NCBI RefSeq assembly: GCF_003385215.1
Contig: NZ_PQHW01000025.1
Coordinates: 1-64,000 of the forward strand
Length of the DNA: 64,000 nt
Direction of reading: 5' to 3'
Source: Amycolatopsis thermalba
GTDB taxonomy: Bacteria > Actinomycetota > Actinomycetes > Mycobacteriales > Pseudonocardiaceae
Position numbers and translations under genes: made by a program. This document shows, in pieces, positions 41,854-50,756 of the stretch; the stretch's first letter is position 1, and the number at the start of each line of letters is the position of its first letter. Below the pieces are notes generated by a model. That model was not told the origin of the DNA, ran no database searches, and was given only the letters and a program-made list of their open reading frames with translations.

Positions 41854-44735
41854 GCCGCGTCCCAGCCGCCGCGCTTGCCCGCGCCCGCCCGCTCGCCGTC
41901 GCCGGAACCCGGGACGTCCTCGGCGAGGATTTGCTCCTCCGTCAGCCCCAGGTCGCGTTCCGCGGCCAGCTCCAGGTCCGGCTCCAGCTCGTCGTCCGGT
42001 GGCGGGGACGCCACGTGCTGCTCCTCGCGCGGGGGTTCGGTGTCCCGGGCGTGCGTGTCCGCCGGCAGCGCGTCCTTCGAACCCGGCGTCGTGTCCAGGG
42101 ACGCGCGCAGGTGGGCCAGGTGCGGCCCGGAGAAGTCCACCCGGATCCGCTCCACGCCACCGGCACCGTCGCCGAAGATGAACTGCCTCGGCTCGCGGTC
42201 GCGCTCCAGGCCGCGCTGCGCACCGGGCCGCCGGCCCAGCGACGCGACCACCTGCTCGTACCCGACGCCCACCGGCACCTTCAGCAGCCGCAGCGCGTCG
42301 GCCTGCGCCTCGTCGTCGTCGAGGCGCCCGACGAACACCGAGTCCAGCAGCGCGACGAAACCCTGGATCTTCAGGAAGTCCGCCGGGATCTGCGAGGACA
42401 GCAGCACCCGGACGTTCCACTTCCGCGAGTCACGCGCGAACCGGTTCATCAGCACCCGCCCGGTCGGCACCTCGGACAGGAAGAACGCCTCGTCGATCCA
42501 CACGCCCTTGCGCAGGTCCTTGGGCTTTTCGTACACCGACCGCTGCGTCAGCCACGCGGCCAGGTTCAGCATCTCGACACCGAGCGCCTCGGCGTCGGTC
42601 CAGTGCTCGCGGCCCACGCCGTCCTTGGGCAGCGTCAGCCCGGCCATCGTCAGCACCGTCAGCCGGTCGTCGCGCGTCTCCGAGTACGGGTCGGCGTCGT
42701 TCTCCGGGATCAGCAGCGACATGCGCTCACGCATCTCGTCCAGGAAGTCCGCCACCACCACCGCGTGCTCGTGGTGCTCGCTGGAGTCCCGGCGCAGCGC
42801 GTCGATCACCTGGCCCGGGTCCGCGTCGTACCGGCCGCCGACCGCGCGCACCGCCCGCAGCAGCACGATCCGGCTCTGCGGCATCCGCGCGACCTCGTAC
42901 GGCAGCACCCCGGTGAGCACGTCCAGCACGAGCCGCCGCCGGGTCGCGCCGGCCAGCGCCCGCTCGCGCCGCCACGCCCGCTCCGGGTCCTCCTCGTCCA
43001 TGAAGTGCTCGAGCAGCGGCTCGGCCACCACGCGGTAGGGGTTGAGGATGCCGGGTTGTGCATTCAGCAAGTTGATGGGCCGCGCGTACGGCCGGATCTC
43101 CGGCAGATCGCACAACCGGGACAGCGGGCCGGACGGGTCCAGCAGCGTCCAGTGCGCCCCGGCGCGCAGGGTCTTGTAGACGATGCCGCCGCCGAGGAAC
43201 GACTTGCCGCCACCGAGACCGGCGACCATCGCGGTCAGGCCGGACCCGTCGCGGATCTCCTGCGCCATCCACGGGTCCCAGGCGACCGGGCGCCGGGTCG
43301 CGGTGACCGTCTCGCCGAGCAGGATGCCGCGCCGGTCACCGACCTCGGCCGTCGCCGTCGGCACCGCCGCCGCGGCCCAGACCACCGAACCCCGGCGCAT
43401 GTACGCCGAGGACGACAGCGGCTCACCCGGGATGAACTCCCGCGCCAGCGCGTACTGCGCCTCCGGGTGCTCGATCGCGATCTTCGGCTTGTACAGGTCG
43501 AGCAGCTGCTGCGCCAGCCGCAGCGCCTCGCGCTCGGTGTCGCCGGACACCGCCAGCCGCCACCACGACCGCACGCGGGTCGCCAGCGCGGTGAAGCCGG
43601 AGGTCATCTCGTCGTCGATCTCGAGCACGCGCGTCGCCTGCCGCGCCAGCGACTGCGGCGGCTCCAGCTCGTGCTCGTCGGTGTAGTGCTTGACCTGCGA
43701 GCGCACCTTGTTCATCTGGCGCTGCAGCTCGCCGGCCACCTCCTCGGGGCGGCGCACGTAGATGCGGGCCGACCACTCCACCGAAGCCGGCAGCCGGTCC
43801 GCGTGCTGCACCCACGGGTCGTCGACCTCGGGGATCTGCAGGCCGTGCATCTGGCCCACGGTCAGCACCGCGAGGTGCCGCTGCACCCCGGCGTTGGACC
43901 CGGTGCGGCCGCGCACGGTCAGCGTCGGCGCGTACGGCTCGGCGTGGAAGTCCGCCGCGTCGGTGAAGCTGGCCAGGTCCTCCGGCTCCCACACCGCGCC
44001 GGGCACGGCGGGCAGATTCCGGGGCGCGGGCAGGCCGAGCGAGCACGAGCGGTGCATCAGCCAGGACATCTCCTCGGCGTGCACCGGGCGGCCCTCCAGC
44101 CCGGACGAGCCGATCACCTGGTCCAGGTGCTCGACCTCGGAGTCCAGCGCGGCCAGCTCGGCGTCGACCGCCTCGGGCAGGATGCGGCGCAGCAGCGGGG
44201 CGGCGCGCTCCACCGCGCGGTCGACGACGCGCCGGGTCTGCACCTGGACGCCGATGTAGACCTCTTTCTCCGCCATCGACCGGCCGAGCAGCTGCTGCTG
44301 CTCACCGATCAGGTAGTCGTCGAACGACAGCGCGCCGGGCACGTCCGGCGGGCGGCGGATGGCGTTGTGCACGTGGGCCTCGGCCCACATGCGGATCGGG
44401 TACGGCCGGGTGGTGACGCGCAGGTGCAGCCAGCGGCCCTGCAGCTCGGCGTACTGGCCGGCGATCGCGGCGATCAGGTCGCGACGCTGGGAGTCCGACC
44501 GGAACGACCACCGCTGCGGCGCCAGCCGGTACCAGGCGTAGACCTCGTTCTCGGTGCGCACCAGGTGCCCGTCGATGGTGCGCAGGGAGATCGACGGGGT
44601 GTAGCTGGGTATCGCCTGCTCACCGGGGAGCCGGCGGCCCTGCTTGCCGGGGGCGCGACCCGGCTGCGGCGGCCACTGCGCAGCCCCGCTGGGGTCGGAC
44701 TTCCCGGCCTTCCGGCGTCCGCCGCTTCCGAACAA
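41850..44735 (-). CDS. VirB4/TraC-like secretion ATPase
   Basis: A 961-residue T4SS ATPase. The N-terminal half (about 50-450) is the VirB4 adaptor region. The C-terminal motor has Walker A VAGLGGGKSFLGG (about 504-516), RecA-like FLDEMRERMSLL, Walker B KGVWIDEAFFL (about 743-753) and a sensor-like VRVLLSSQIPADF. It ends in an acidic tail rich in Glu/Asp. TTG at 44735 is accepted as the start because AGGAGG lies 6 bases upstream. It sits between PrgI-like and VirB6-like genes, as in Gram-positive conjugation systems. No VirD4/TcpA coupling ATPase is seen. Confidence 0.88.
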   Translation of the reverse strand: MFGSGGRRKAGKSDPSGAAQWPPQPGRAPGKQGRRLPGEQAIPSYTPSISLRTIDGHLVRTENEVYAWYRLAPQRWSFRSDSQRRDLIAAIAGQYAELQGRWLHLRVTTRPYPIRMWAEAHVHNAIRRPPDVPGALSFDDYLIGEQQQLLGRSMAEKEVYIGVQVQTRRVVDRAVERAAPLLRRILPEAVDAELAALDSEVEHLDQVIGSSGLEGRPVHAEEMSWLMHRSCSLGLPAPRNLPAVPGAVWEPEDLASFTDAADFHAEPYAPTLTVRGRTGSNAGVQRHLAVLTVGQMHGLQIPEVDDPWVQHADRLPASVEWSARIYVRRPEEVAGELQRQMNKVRSQVKHYTDEHELEPPQSLARQATRVLEIDDEMTSGFTALATRVRSWWRLAVSGDTEREALRLAQQLLDLYKPKIAIEHPEAQYALAREFIPGEPLSSSAYMRRGSVVWAAAAVPTATAEVGDRRGILLGETVTATRRPVAWDPWMAQEIRDGSGLTAMVAGLGGGKSFLGGGIVYKTLRAGAHWTLLDPSGPLSRLCDLPEIRPYARPINLLNAQPGILNPYRVVAEPLLEHFMDEEDPERAWRRERALAGATRRRLVLDVLTGVLPYEVARMPQSRIVLLRAVRAVGGRYDADPGQVIDALRRDSSEHHEHAVVVADFLDEMRERMSLLIPENDADPYSETRDDRLTVLTMAGLTLPKDGVGREHWTDAEALGVEMLNLAAWLTQRSVYEKPKDLRKGVWIDEAFFLSEVPTGRVLMNRFARDSRKWNVRVLLSSQIPADFLKIQGFVALLDSVFVGRLDDDEAQADALRLLKVPVGVGYEQVVASLGRRPGAQRGLERDREPRQFIFGDGAGGVERIRVDFSGPHLAHLRASLDTTPGSKDALPADTHARDTEPPREEQHVASPPPDDELEPDLELAAERDLGLTEEQILAEDVPGSGDGERAGAGKRGGWDAA

Positions 44736-44745
44736 CCTCTACCTC

Positions 44746-45201
44746 CTACCGTGGCGCCGAAGTGCGCGCGCCACGCGGTCGTGCTGGCTGGTGGTGAGGA
44801 TGCGACCCCGCCGCGGCGAGGTGCCGTTTGTGCTTGGGCAGCGGCCGCTCGTTCCGCACGCGGATCTTCGTGGCCGTGACCGCACCGCCCTCTCCGGAGG
44901 TCTTCTCGCGGGGCGTCTGCAGCTCGCGCAGCCACATCGTCATGACGGCACCGAGCGGACGCTCGTGACTGATCTTGGCCGTGATCATCCGGGTGATCAA
45001 GATCGTGATGACGAACGCCCACGCGGTGGAGAAGAAGCCGAACCCGAAGCCGAGCTGCCGCTCCACGGCCAGGACGACGAGGAACACCGGAATGCCGACA
45101 CCCCAGGCCACGTACCGCGCCCGCCACGGGAACGTCGCCTTCGGCGGGCCGAGCCAGACCGCGTCGACCCGGTAGACCTCGTCATCGGTTCGAATCCGCA
45201 C
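44746..45201 (-). CDS. PrgI-like membrane protein
   Basis: A 151-residue protein with two adjacent transmembrane helices (about 32-45 and 52-70: WGVGIPVFLVVLAVE, FFSTAWAFVITILITRMI) and a basic C-terminal tail rich in Lys/Arg/His. Its size, two-helix hairpin and place directly before VirB4 match PrgI-family proteins of Gram-positive T4SS. It starts with GTG at 45201 and ends 10 bp before the VirB4 start. Confidence 0.75.
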   Translation of the reverse strand: MRIRTDDEVYRVDAVWLGPPKATFPWRARYVAWGVGIPVFLVVLAVERQLGFGFGFFSTAWAFVITILITRMITAKISHERPLGAVMTMWLRELQTPREKTSGEGGAVTATKIRVRNERPLPKHKRHLAAAGSHPHHQPARPRGARTSAPR

Positions 45202-45219
45202 GCGCGCTACCCCGCGCCG

Positions 45220-45486
45220 TCAGCTGGTGAACAAGCCGGCGATCCATTCGCCGACGTTGACGCCGAGCCCGCTCACGGCGAGGCCGACGATCGCGAGCGC
45301 GATCACCACACCGGCCAGGCGGCGCATGACGCCGGCGTTGTCGCCCTTGCCGCCACCGAGCCAGAGCAGCAGCAGCGCGACGGCGAGCAGGACCAGGGGA
45401 ATGATGTTGTCGAGGAGCCACTGCTGGACTCCACGGGTCCTGATCTCGCCCTGCGCCAGGTGCTGCACAAGTGTCATCATGGTCAT
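45220..45486 (-). CDS. VirB2/TrbC-like small membrane protein
   Basis: An 88-residue protein (MTMMTLVQHLAQGEIRTRG start) with two hydrophobic helices (NIIPLVLLAVALLLLWLGG, about 27-46; AGVVIALAIVGLAVSGL, about 57-75) and a short C-terminal GEWIAGLFTS. It resembles pilin-like VirB2/TrbC proteins in size and topology. GGGAG sits 7 bases before the ATG. It is the first gene of the cluster. Confidence 0.7.
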   Translation of the reverse strand: MTMMTLVQHLAQGEIRTRGVQQWLLDNIIPLVLLAVALLLLWLGGGKGDNAGVMRRLAGVVIALAIVGLAVSGLGVNVGEWIAGLFTS

Positions 45487-46305
45487 CGCGTACTCCCAGG
45501 TGCGAGGAGTGTGGGTGTCGGGTGGGTCAGCGCGGGGCGGGCCCACGAGGTCGGAAAGTTCGTCCGGTCTGTCTAGCCCATCATGGCGTCACAAGCTGTG
45601 ACGGTCAAAGCGCTCTCTGTCGAACGGCAGTCCATCCACACCAGGCACAGTACGGCCACTTCTCCTGAACTCGTCGCCCTCCATCATCGTGGCAAGACCG
45701 CTCAGGGTTAACCCCCTGCACCCGGATTTCCTAGTGTGGGTAGGGACTCACCCACAGGCGCATTCCCGTTTCACTCTGGGTGCGCGGTATCGCTCCTCGA
45801 TGGCGCGGACAACAGTGTGGCATGACCCGATCGGCCGCATGCCATGTACCCGGGCGTGACGACTTCTCCGGGCGAGTCGATCATCCGATCCAGCGAACAC
45901 CGTCACCCAGCGCCCAAGTGGAGCCGTTTCGTCCTCACGATGTGTGATCGATACGCACTTTCGGGTGGACTCGGGTGTAAGCGCTCGCTGTGCGGAGTGC
46001 CGCGGTGTACCGCGGCGAGGTGAACAGTGCGGGCCCACCGGGTCGCGCGGAGGCGGCGAGCGCTTTCCGCGGCGAGCGGCGGTGACACAGGGCAAGGGCG
46101 AACGCTTTCCTCCTCACCGAACGTGAGAAGTCCGGCTCCGTGCGGCTGGGGCTGAGGGCGTTCGGCGGGCCCGGCGCCGTGAGAACTCGGGCTCCGCACG
46201 GTAGGGGCCGGGCGTTCGATAGCCGGGCGGCGCGCGGTTCCGCGCGACCGCGGGGCGTCGCACGTGCCATCGCTGGCGCGACCTCCGTGCCCACAGGCGC
46301 GAAGC
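45487..46305. other. 820-bp intergenic region upstream of the T4SS-like cluster
   Basis: No believable gene is present. It should contain the cluster promoter. TGTGGGT (45736-45742) and ACCCACA (45751-45757) form a perfect 7-bp inverted repeat with an 8-bp spacer. From about 46125 to 46215, degenerate GC-rich repeats related to GTGAGAACTCGGGCTCCGCA occur in at least two imperfect copies. Open frames here have no codon structure or family match. Confidence 0.6.
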
Positions 46306-47178
46306 TCAGGCCCGCGTCGCCGCGAAGATGCCGTCCGGGAAGGCGCCGTGTGCGACCGCGTGGCGAGCCAGTTCCCGGCCCAGCTCGTGCAGTCGCGCGG
46401 CCTTCTCGGCGCCCAGGTGGCGCCACGGGGCCACCGCGGAGGCGTTCGTCTGCTCCTCGAGGCTCTCGCGCAGCGCAGTGCCCTCCGGGGTGAGCCGGCC
46501 GTCCTCGTCGAGCAGGCCCTGGGCGCGCAGGTCCTCGACGCCGGCGTCCCACTGCTCGTCCGACCAGCCGCGGCTCGTCTTGGCGACCGGCTCCAGGAAG
46601 CCCTTCCCCGTCGCCGTGTAGGTGATCAGCGCGGCCAGCCCGCCCAGCCCGTGACCGACCAGCGCCGCGATGTGCCCGTCGCCCCGGTACTCACGCAACA
46701 GCGTCGCCGCGTGCCAGAGGACCAGGTGCGGCTCGGACGGCCACTCCAGCTCCGCGTGCCCCGCGTACAACGGGCGCCCCTCCGCCGTGCAGGCCGACGC
46801 CGCCGAGCGGGCCAGCTCCGCCGCCTCGGCCAGCCGCGGCGAGGTGATCAGCTCCTCCCCCAGCACGCGGCGCAGCCCGGCGTCCGCCGCCGCCATCCGG
46901 GCCGGCGGGATCCGCTCCGGCGTGGCCAGCGTCCACGCCCGCGGGATGTGCCGGGCGACCAGCTCCGGGTTGAAGTTGTAGAAGGTGGCCGCGACCACAC
47001 CCGCGCTCACCGTGCCCATCGGCGCGGCGCGGCTGGCGAAGTAGCCCATCCGGCCCGGCCGCAACCCGGCCTCGGTGAGCGCTTGCTCCGCCTCGGGCGC
47101 GAAGTAGACGAACGAGTGCAGCGGTTCGAGCACCCGGTGACACCGGAACGCGACGCCGCGGGCTTCTGCGTGATCCAC
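46306..47178 (-). CDS. SCO6745 family protein
   Basis: A 290-residue helical actinobacterial protein with the family pattern LEPLHSFVYFAPEAEQAL, RMGYFASRAAPMG, VVAATFYNFNPELVARHIPRAW, and the C-terminal VAPWRHLGAEKAARLHELG. A winged-helix-like region is suggested at about 200-260 (GWSDEQWDAGVEDLRAQGLLDEDGRLTPEG). The function is unknown. GTG at 47178 is the start. Its promoter side faces the rnpB 3' end 41 bp away. Confidence 0.82.
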   Translation of the reverse strand: MDHAEARGVAFRCHRVLEPLHSFVYFAPEAEQALTEAGLRPGRMGYFASRAAPMGTVSAGVVAATFYNFNPELVARHIPRAWTLATPERIPPARMAAADAGLRRVLGEELITSPRLAEAAELARSAASACTAEGRPLYAGHAELEWPSEPHLVLWHAATLLREYRGDGHIAALVGHGLGGLAALITYTATGKGFLEPVAKTSRGWSDEQWDAGVEDLRAQGLLDEDGRLTPEGTALRESLEEQTNASAVAPWRHLGAEKAARLHELGRELARHAVAHGAFPDGIFAATRA

Positions 47179-47219
47179 CGCCCGACCCTAGGCCACCGGC
47201 GGGCCGGCGGGAAAGGGGC

Positions 47220-47608
47220 GGACGAGTTGGCCTGTAAGCCGGATCCTGTCCCGCGGCGCGAAGCCGCGGTGGCGGCCATCCATCTAGGCCTGCCGTCGCC
47301 GGCAGGCTCGAGCGGCCTACCCGCAGGCATCGGACGGGCCGCCCTCGATCGCCTGCGCAGGCGCCTCGCGGCGCCCTCTTGGCCTTGCTCCGGGTGGGGT
47401 TTACCGAGCCACCCCGGTCACCCGGGGTGCTGGTGGTCTCTTACACCACCGTTTCACCCTTGCCCCGGCCGGTGACGGCCGGAGCGGTCTGTTTTCTGTG
47501 GCACTGTCCCGCGGGTCGCCCCGGGTTGCGGTTAGCAACCACCCTGCCCTGCGGAGTCCGGACTTTCCTCGAGGGAGTGACCCTCGCGACCGCCCGGCCA
47601 ACTCGTCC
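47220..47608 (-). ncRNA. rnpB: RNase P RNA (class A)
   Basis: The reverse strand begins GGACGAGTTGGCCGGGCGG and ends GGCCAACTCGTCC, which close helix P1. Conserved cores are visible: GAGGAAAGTCCGGACTCC, GCAGGGCAGGGTGGTTGCTAAC (CR-I and P4 5' side), GGGTGAAACGGTG, GTAAGAGACCACCAGC and, near the 3' end, ACAGGATCCGGCTTACAG (P4 3' side). About 389 nt. TACCCT lies at 47617-47622, 8 bases before the inferred 5' end, as a -10 element. Confidence 0.96.
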
Positions 47609-47693
47609 GCCCACTCAGGGTAACCGTTCCCGCGCCGCGGACGGCGGTTGCCCTCCCGCCGGAGAACATCGGCCGGCGGGCTAGCGTGCGGGC

Positions 47694-48920
47694 ATGGTCG
47701 CGGCGGTCGGGAGCCTCGGGGCGCTCGCCGCCGTTCTCGGGTTCGCCATGGCGCGTCCGCGGGGTCTGCCGGAGGCGCTGGTCGCGGTGCCCGCGGCGCT
47801 CGTCGTGCTCGCCGCCGGGCTGGTGCCGCCGGGCGAGGCGTGGGAACAGGTCACCGCGATGGCCCCGACGCTCGGGTTCCTCGCGGCGATCCTCGTCCTC
47901 GCCGACCTGGCCGACCGCGAGGGCGTCTTCCGGTGGCTCGGCGCGCGGCTGGCCACCGCCTGCCGCGGCAGGCCGCGGTGGCTGCTCGCGCTGACCTTCG
48001 CGGCCGCCGCGGGCACGACCGCGGTGCTGAGCCTCGACGCGACGGTCGTCCTGCTGACACCAGTCGTCCTGGCCACCACGAGAACCCTCGGCCTGCCGCC
48101 GAAGCCGCACGTGTACGCGTGCGCGCACCTGGCCAACTCGGCGTCGACGCTGCTGCCCGTCTCGAACCTGACGAACCTGCTGGCCTTCGCCGCGTCCGGG
48201 CTGACCTTCACCGGGTTCGCCGTGCTGATGGCGGTGCCGTGGCTGGTCACCATCGCGGTCGAGCTGGCGGTCTTCCGGTGGTTCTTCCGGCGCGACCTGA
48301 CCGGGTTCGCGCCGCCCGCGGACGCCGGCCGGGAGGCGCCGGTCTTCGCGCTGGTCGTCCTCGGGCTGACGCTCGCCGGGTTCGGGGCCGGTCCGCTGAT
48401 CGGGCTCGCGCCGGGGTGGGTGGCCGCGATCGCCGCCGCCGTCCTCGCCGTCCGGGCGCTGACGCTGCGGACGACGAGCCCGGTGCGGCTGGTCGTCGCG
48501 GCGAACCCGCTGCTCAGCCTGTTCGTGCTGGGTCTCGCGATCGTCGTCCAGGCGGTGTCGGACCACCTGCTCGGCGGCCCGCTGCGGGCGGTGCTGCCGG
48601 AGACGAACGGGCTGCCCGCGCTGCTGCTCACGGCGTTCGTGGCGGCCGCGCTGGCCAACCTGGTGAACAACCTCCCGGCGACGCTGATCCTGCTGGCGGC
48701 GCTCGGCCCGCACCCGGCTCCCGGAGTGCTGCTCGCCGTGCTGCTGGGCGTGAACATCGGCCCGAACGCCACCTACGTCGGCTCGCTGGCGACGCTGCTG
48801 TGGCGGCGCGTGCTCGGCCGGGACGCCCCCGGCCTGGGCGAGTTCACCCGGCTCGGCCTGGCGACGGTCCCGGCGAGCCTGGCCGCGGCGACCGTCGCGC
48901 TGTGGCTGGTGCTCCCGTGA
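47694..48920 (+). CDS. ArsB/SLC13-type permease
   Basis: A 408-residue integral membrane transporter with about 10-11 helices. The signature repeats of the arsenite/anion (ArsB-NhaD, SLC13) superfamily are visible: LSLDATVVLLTPVVLATTR (about 105-123), HLANSASTLLPVSNLTNLLAF, ALANLVNNLPATLILLAALG and NIGPNATYVGSLATLLW. Many relatives export arsenite, but no ars genes are adjacent, so the substrate is open. TAGCGT lies 6 bases before the ATG, suggesting leaderless transcription. Confidence 0.85.
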   Translation: MVAAVGSLGALAAVLGFAMARPRGLPEALVAVPAALVVLAAGLVPPGEAWEQVTAMAPTLGFLAAILVLADLADREGVFRWLGARLATACRGRPRWLLALTFAAAAGTTAVLSLDATVVLLTPVVLATTRTLGLPPKPHVYACAHLANSASTLLPVSNLTNLLAFAASGLTFTGFAVLMAVPWLVTIAVELAVFRWFFRRDLTGFAPPADAGREAPVFALVVLGLTLAGFGAGPLIGLAPGWVAAIAAAVLAVRALTLRTTSPVRLVVAANPLLSLFVLGLAIVVQAVSDHLLGGPLRAVLPETNGLPALLLTAFVAAALANLVNNLPATLILLAALGPHPAPGVLLAVLLGVNIGPNATYVGSLATLLWRRVLGRDAPGLGEFTRLGLATVPASLAAATVALWLVLP

Positions 48921-48927
48921 CGCGTGC

Positions 48928-50007
48928 TCAGGCCAGGTGCGAGATGTCGTTCACCAGCCGCACCGAGGCGTTGCCGTCCGGGTAGAACTCGACGATCGAC
49001 AGCGACGCCAGGTCCAGGTGCAGCCGGAACAGCAGCGACGGGCCCGCGTCCAGACCCAGCCGCAGCAGGGACTTGATCGGGGTGACGTGGCTGACCACGA
49101 CGATCGTCTTCCCGGCGTGGGTCTCGACCAGCTCGTCGCGGGTCCGGCGGACCCGCTGGTGCACCGCGTCGAAGCTCTCCCCGCCCGGCGCGGGCACCGA
49201 CGGGTCGCGCAGCCAGCGGCCGTGCAGCTCCGGATCGCGCTGGGCGGCCTCGGCGAACGTGAGCCCCTCCCACTCGCCGAAATCGGTCTCCAGCAGGCCG
49301 GGGTGGGTCTCCACGCGGGCGCCGAGCGCGTCCGCCACCGCCTGCGCGGTCTGCTTCGTCCGGGTCAGCGGGGAGGCCACGATCGCGGTGTCCGTGCCCA
49401 GCTCGGACACCGCGGCCAGGCGCTTCGCGGCCGCCGCGGCCTGCTGCCCGCCGTGCTCGGTCAGCGGCACGTCACCGCGGCCGGAATACCGGCGGTCCAC
49501 CGACATCGCGGTCTGACCGTGCCGCAGCAGCATCATCCGGACCGGCGTGCCCTGCGCGCCGGTCCACTTCTGCGGCGTCGTGCGCTCCGGCGCCGGGTCC
49601 TTGCCGGCCTGGGTGTCCATCGCCTCGTTGGCGAGCCGGTCGGCGTGCGCGTTCTCCGCGCGCGGGATCCACTGGTAGCTCACCCGCGCGAACCCGGCGG
49701 CCAGCTCGCGCGCCCGCTCGGCGAGCGGCTTCAGGGCCTCGTGCTTGATCTTCCAGCGGCCGGACATCTGCTCGACCACCAGTTTGGAGTCCATCCGCAC
49801 GTCGACCTCGGTGGCCCCCGCCTCGGCGGCCGCGCGCAGCCCGGCGATCAGGCCCGAGTACTCGGCGACGTTGTTCGTCGCCACGCCCAGCCCCTCCTGG
49901 CGCTCGGCCAGGATCTCACCGGTCGCGGCGTCGCGGACGACGGCGCCGTAGCCGGCCGGCCCGGGGTTGCCCCGCGAGCCACCGTCGGCCTCGACGACCG
50001 CTCTCAC
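48928..50007 (-). CDS. Bifunctional RNase H / acid phosphatase
   Basis: A 359-residue fusion. Residues 1-135 are RNase HI-like: AVVEADGGSRGNPGPAGYG with catalytic Asp, VAEYSGLIAGL with Glu, DVRMDSKLVVEQMSGRW with Asp, HADRLANEAMD. Residues about 160-359 are a histidine phosphatase (CobC-like): MLLRHGQTAMSVDRRYSGRG and the second His in VVVSHVTPIKSL. It corresponds to M. tuberculosis Rv2228c, where both activities occur. GTG at 50007 overlaps the preceding stop by 4 bp. Confidence 0.93.
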   Translation of the reverse strand: MRAVVEADGGSRGNPGPAGYGAVVRDAATGEILAERQEGLGVATNNVAEYSGLIAGLRAAAEAGATEVDVRMDSKLVVEQMSGRWKIKHEALKPLAERARELAAGFARVSYQWIPRAENAHADRLANEAMDTQAGKDPAPERTTPQKWTGAQGTPVRMMLLRHGQTAMSVDRRYSGRGDVPLTEHGGQQAAAAAKRLAAVSELGTDTAIVASPLTRTKQTAQAVADALGARVETHPGLLETDFGEWEGLTFAEAAQRDPELHGRWLRDPSVPAPGGESFDAVHQRVRRTRDELVETHAGKTIVVVSHVTPIKSLLRLGLDAGPSLLFRLHLDLASLSIVEFYPDGNASVRLVNDISHLA

Positions 50008-50741
50008 AGGCCCGACTCCACGGTGCGCACCAGGATCGCGCCGCAGTTCTCGCACTGCACGACCTCGTCCTCCGCGGCCGCCTTGAGCTCGGACACCGTG
50101 TTGCGGTCGAACTCCATGTTGCAGGCCAGGCACTTGCGTGCCCGCACCAGCGCGGCGCCGATGCCCTTGTGCGCGCGGACCCGCTCGTACAGCTTGAGCA
50201 GGCCCTCCGGGAACCGCGGCACCAGCTTGGCGCGGTCCTCCTCGCGGCGCGTCTTCGTGGTGTCCAGGTCCTTGAGCGTCTCGTCGCGGCGGCTCTCCAC
50301 GTCGGCCAGCGCCTGCTCGGTCTTGTCCACCTCGGCGCCGGTGCGCTGCACGTCCAGGCCCAGCGCCTCGCGGCGCTCCATCAGCTCCAGCAGGTCGTCC
50401 TCCAGCGCGCTCTGCCGCCGGGCCAGGGTCTCCAGCTCGTGCTGCAGGTCCGCGACCTGCTTGGACGGCAGCGTGCCGCCGTCGATCAGCTTGCGGTCGC
50501 GGTCCTCGCGGGCGCGGACGGACTCGATCTCCTTCTCCTGGCGGGCGATCTCGCGGTCCAGGTCGGAGGCCGCGGTCTCGTGCCGGATCGCGGTGTCGCG
50601 CAGCTCGCGCAGGGTCTTCTGGATGCCCTCGATCTCGGCGAGCTCGGGCATGGTGCGGCGGCGGTGCTCGACCCGGGACAGCTCGGCATCCACTTTCGCG
50701 AGCTCGAGCAGCTGACGCTGGACGGCTGGCTCTGCCTTCAC
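50004..50741 (-). CDS. C4-type zinc-ribbon coiled-coil protein
   Basis: A 245-residue protein: a long coiled coil (about 5-185; heptads such as LDREIARQEKEIESVRARED) followed by a zinc ribbon with two CxxC pairs (CLACN and CENCG, about 204-232). It matches Rv2229c in place and length. Its role is unclear; nucleic-acid binding is possible. It lies between the NIF3-like and RNase H genes with a 4-bp overlap downstream. Confidence 0.9.
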   Translation of the reverse strand: MKAEPAVQRQLLELAKVDAELSRVEHRRRTMPELAEIEGIQKTLRELRDTAIRHETAASDLDREIARQEKEIESVRAREDRDRKLIDGGTLPSKQVADLQHELETLARRQSALEDDLLELMERREALGLDVQRTGAEVDKTEQALADVESRRDETLKDLDTTKTRREEDRAKLVPRFPEGLLKLYERVRAHKGIGAALVRARKCLACNMEFDRNTVSELKAAAEDEVVQCENCGAILVRTVESGL

Positions 50742-50756
50742 TGGTACTCCCTCGGA

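Noticed and set aside
36874-45486. Integrative conjugative element
   Set aside because: Secretion-type genes are present, but no integrase, excisionase, replication gene, relaxase, coupling ATPase or att repeats were seen, and both sides look chromosomal.
45748-46095. A 115-codon open frame upstream of the T4SS-like cluster
   Set aside because: No start context, no recognisable motif, and Arg/His-rich composition consistent with chance in GC-rich DNA.
47250-47684. Protein-coding frames over the rnpB region
   Set aside because: The sequence is clearly RNase P RNA by its conserved cores and the closing P1 helix.
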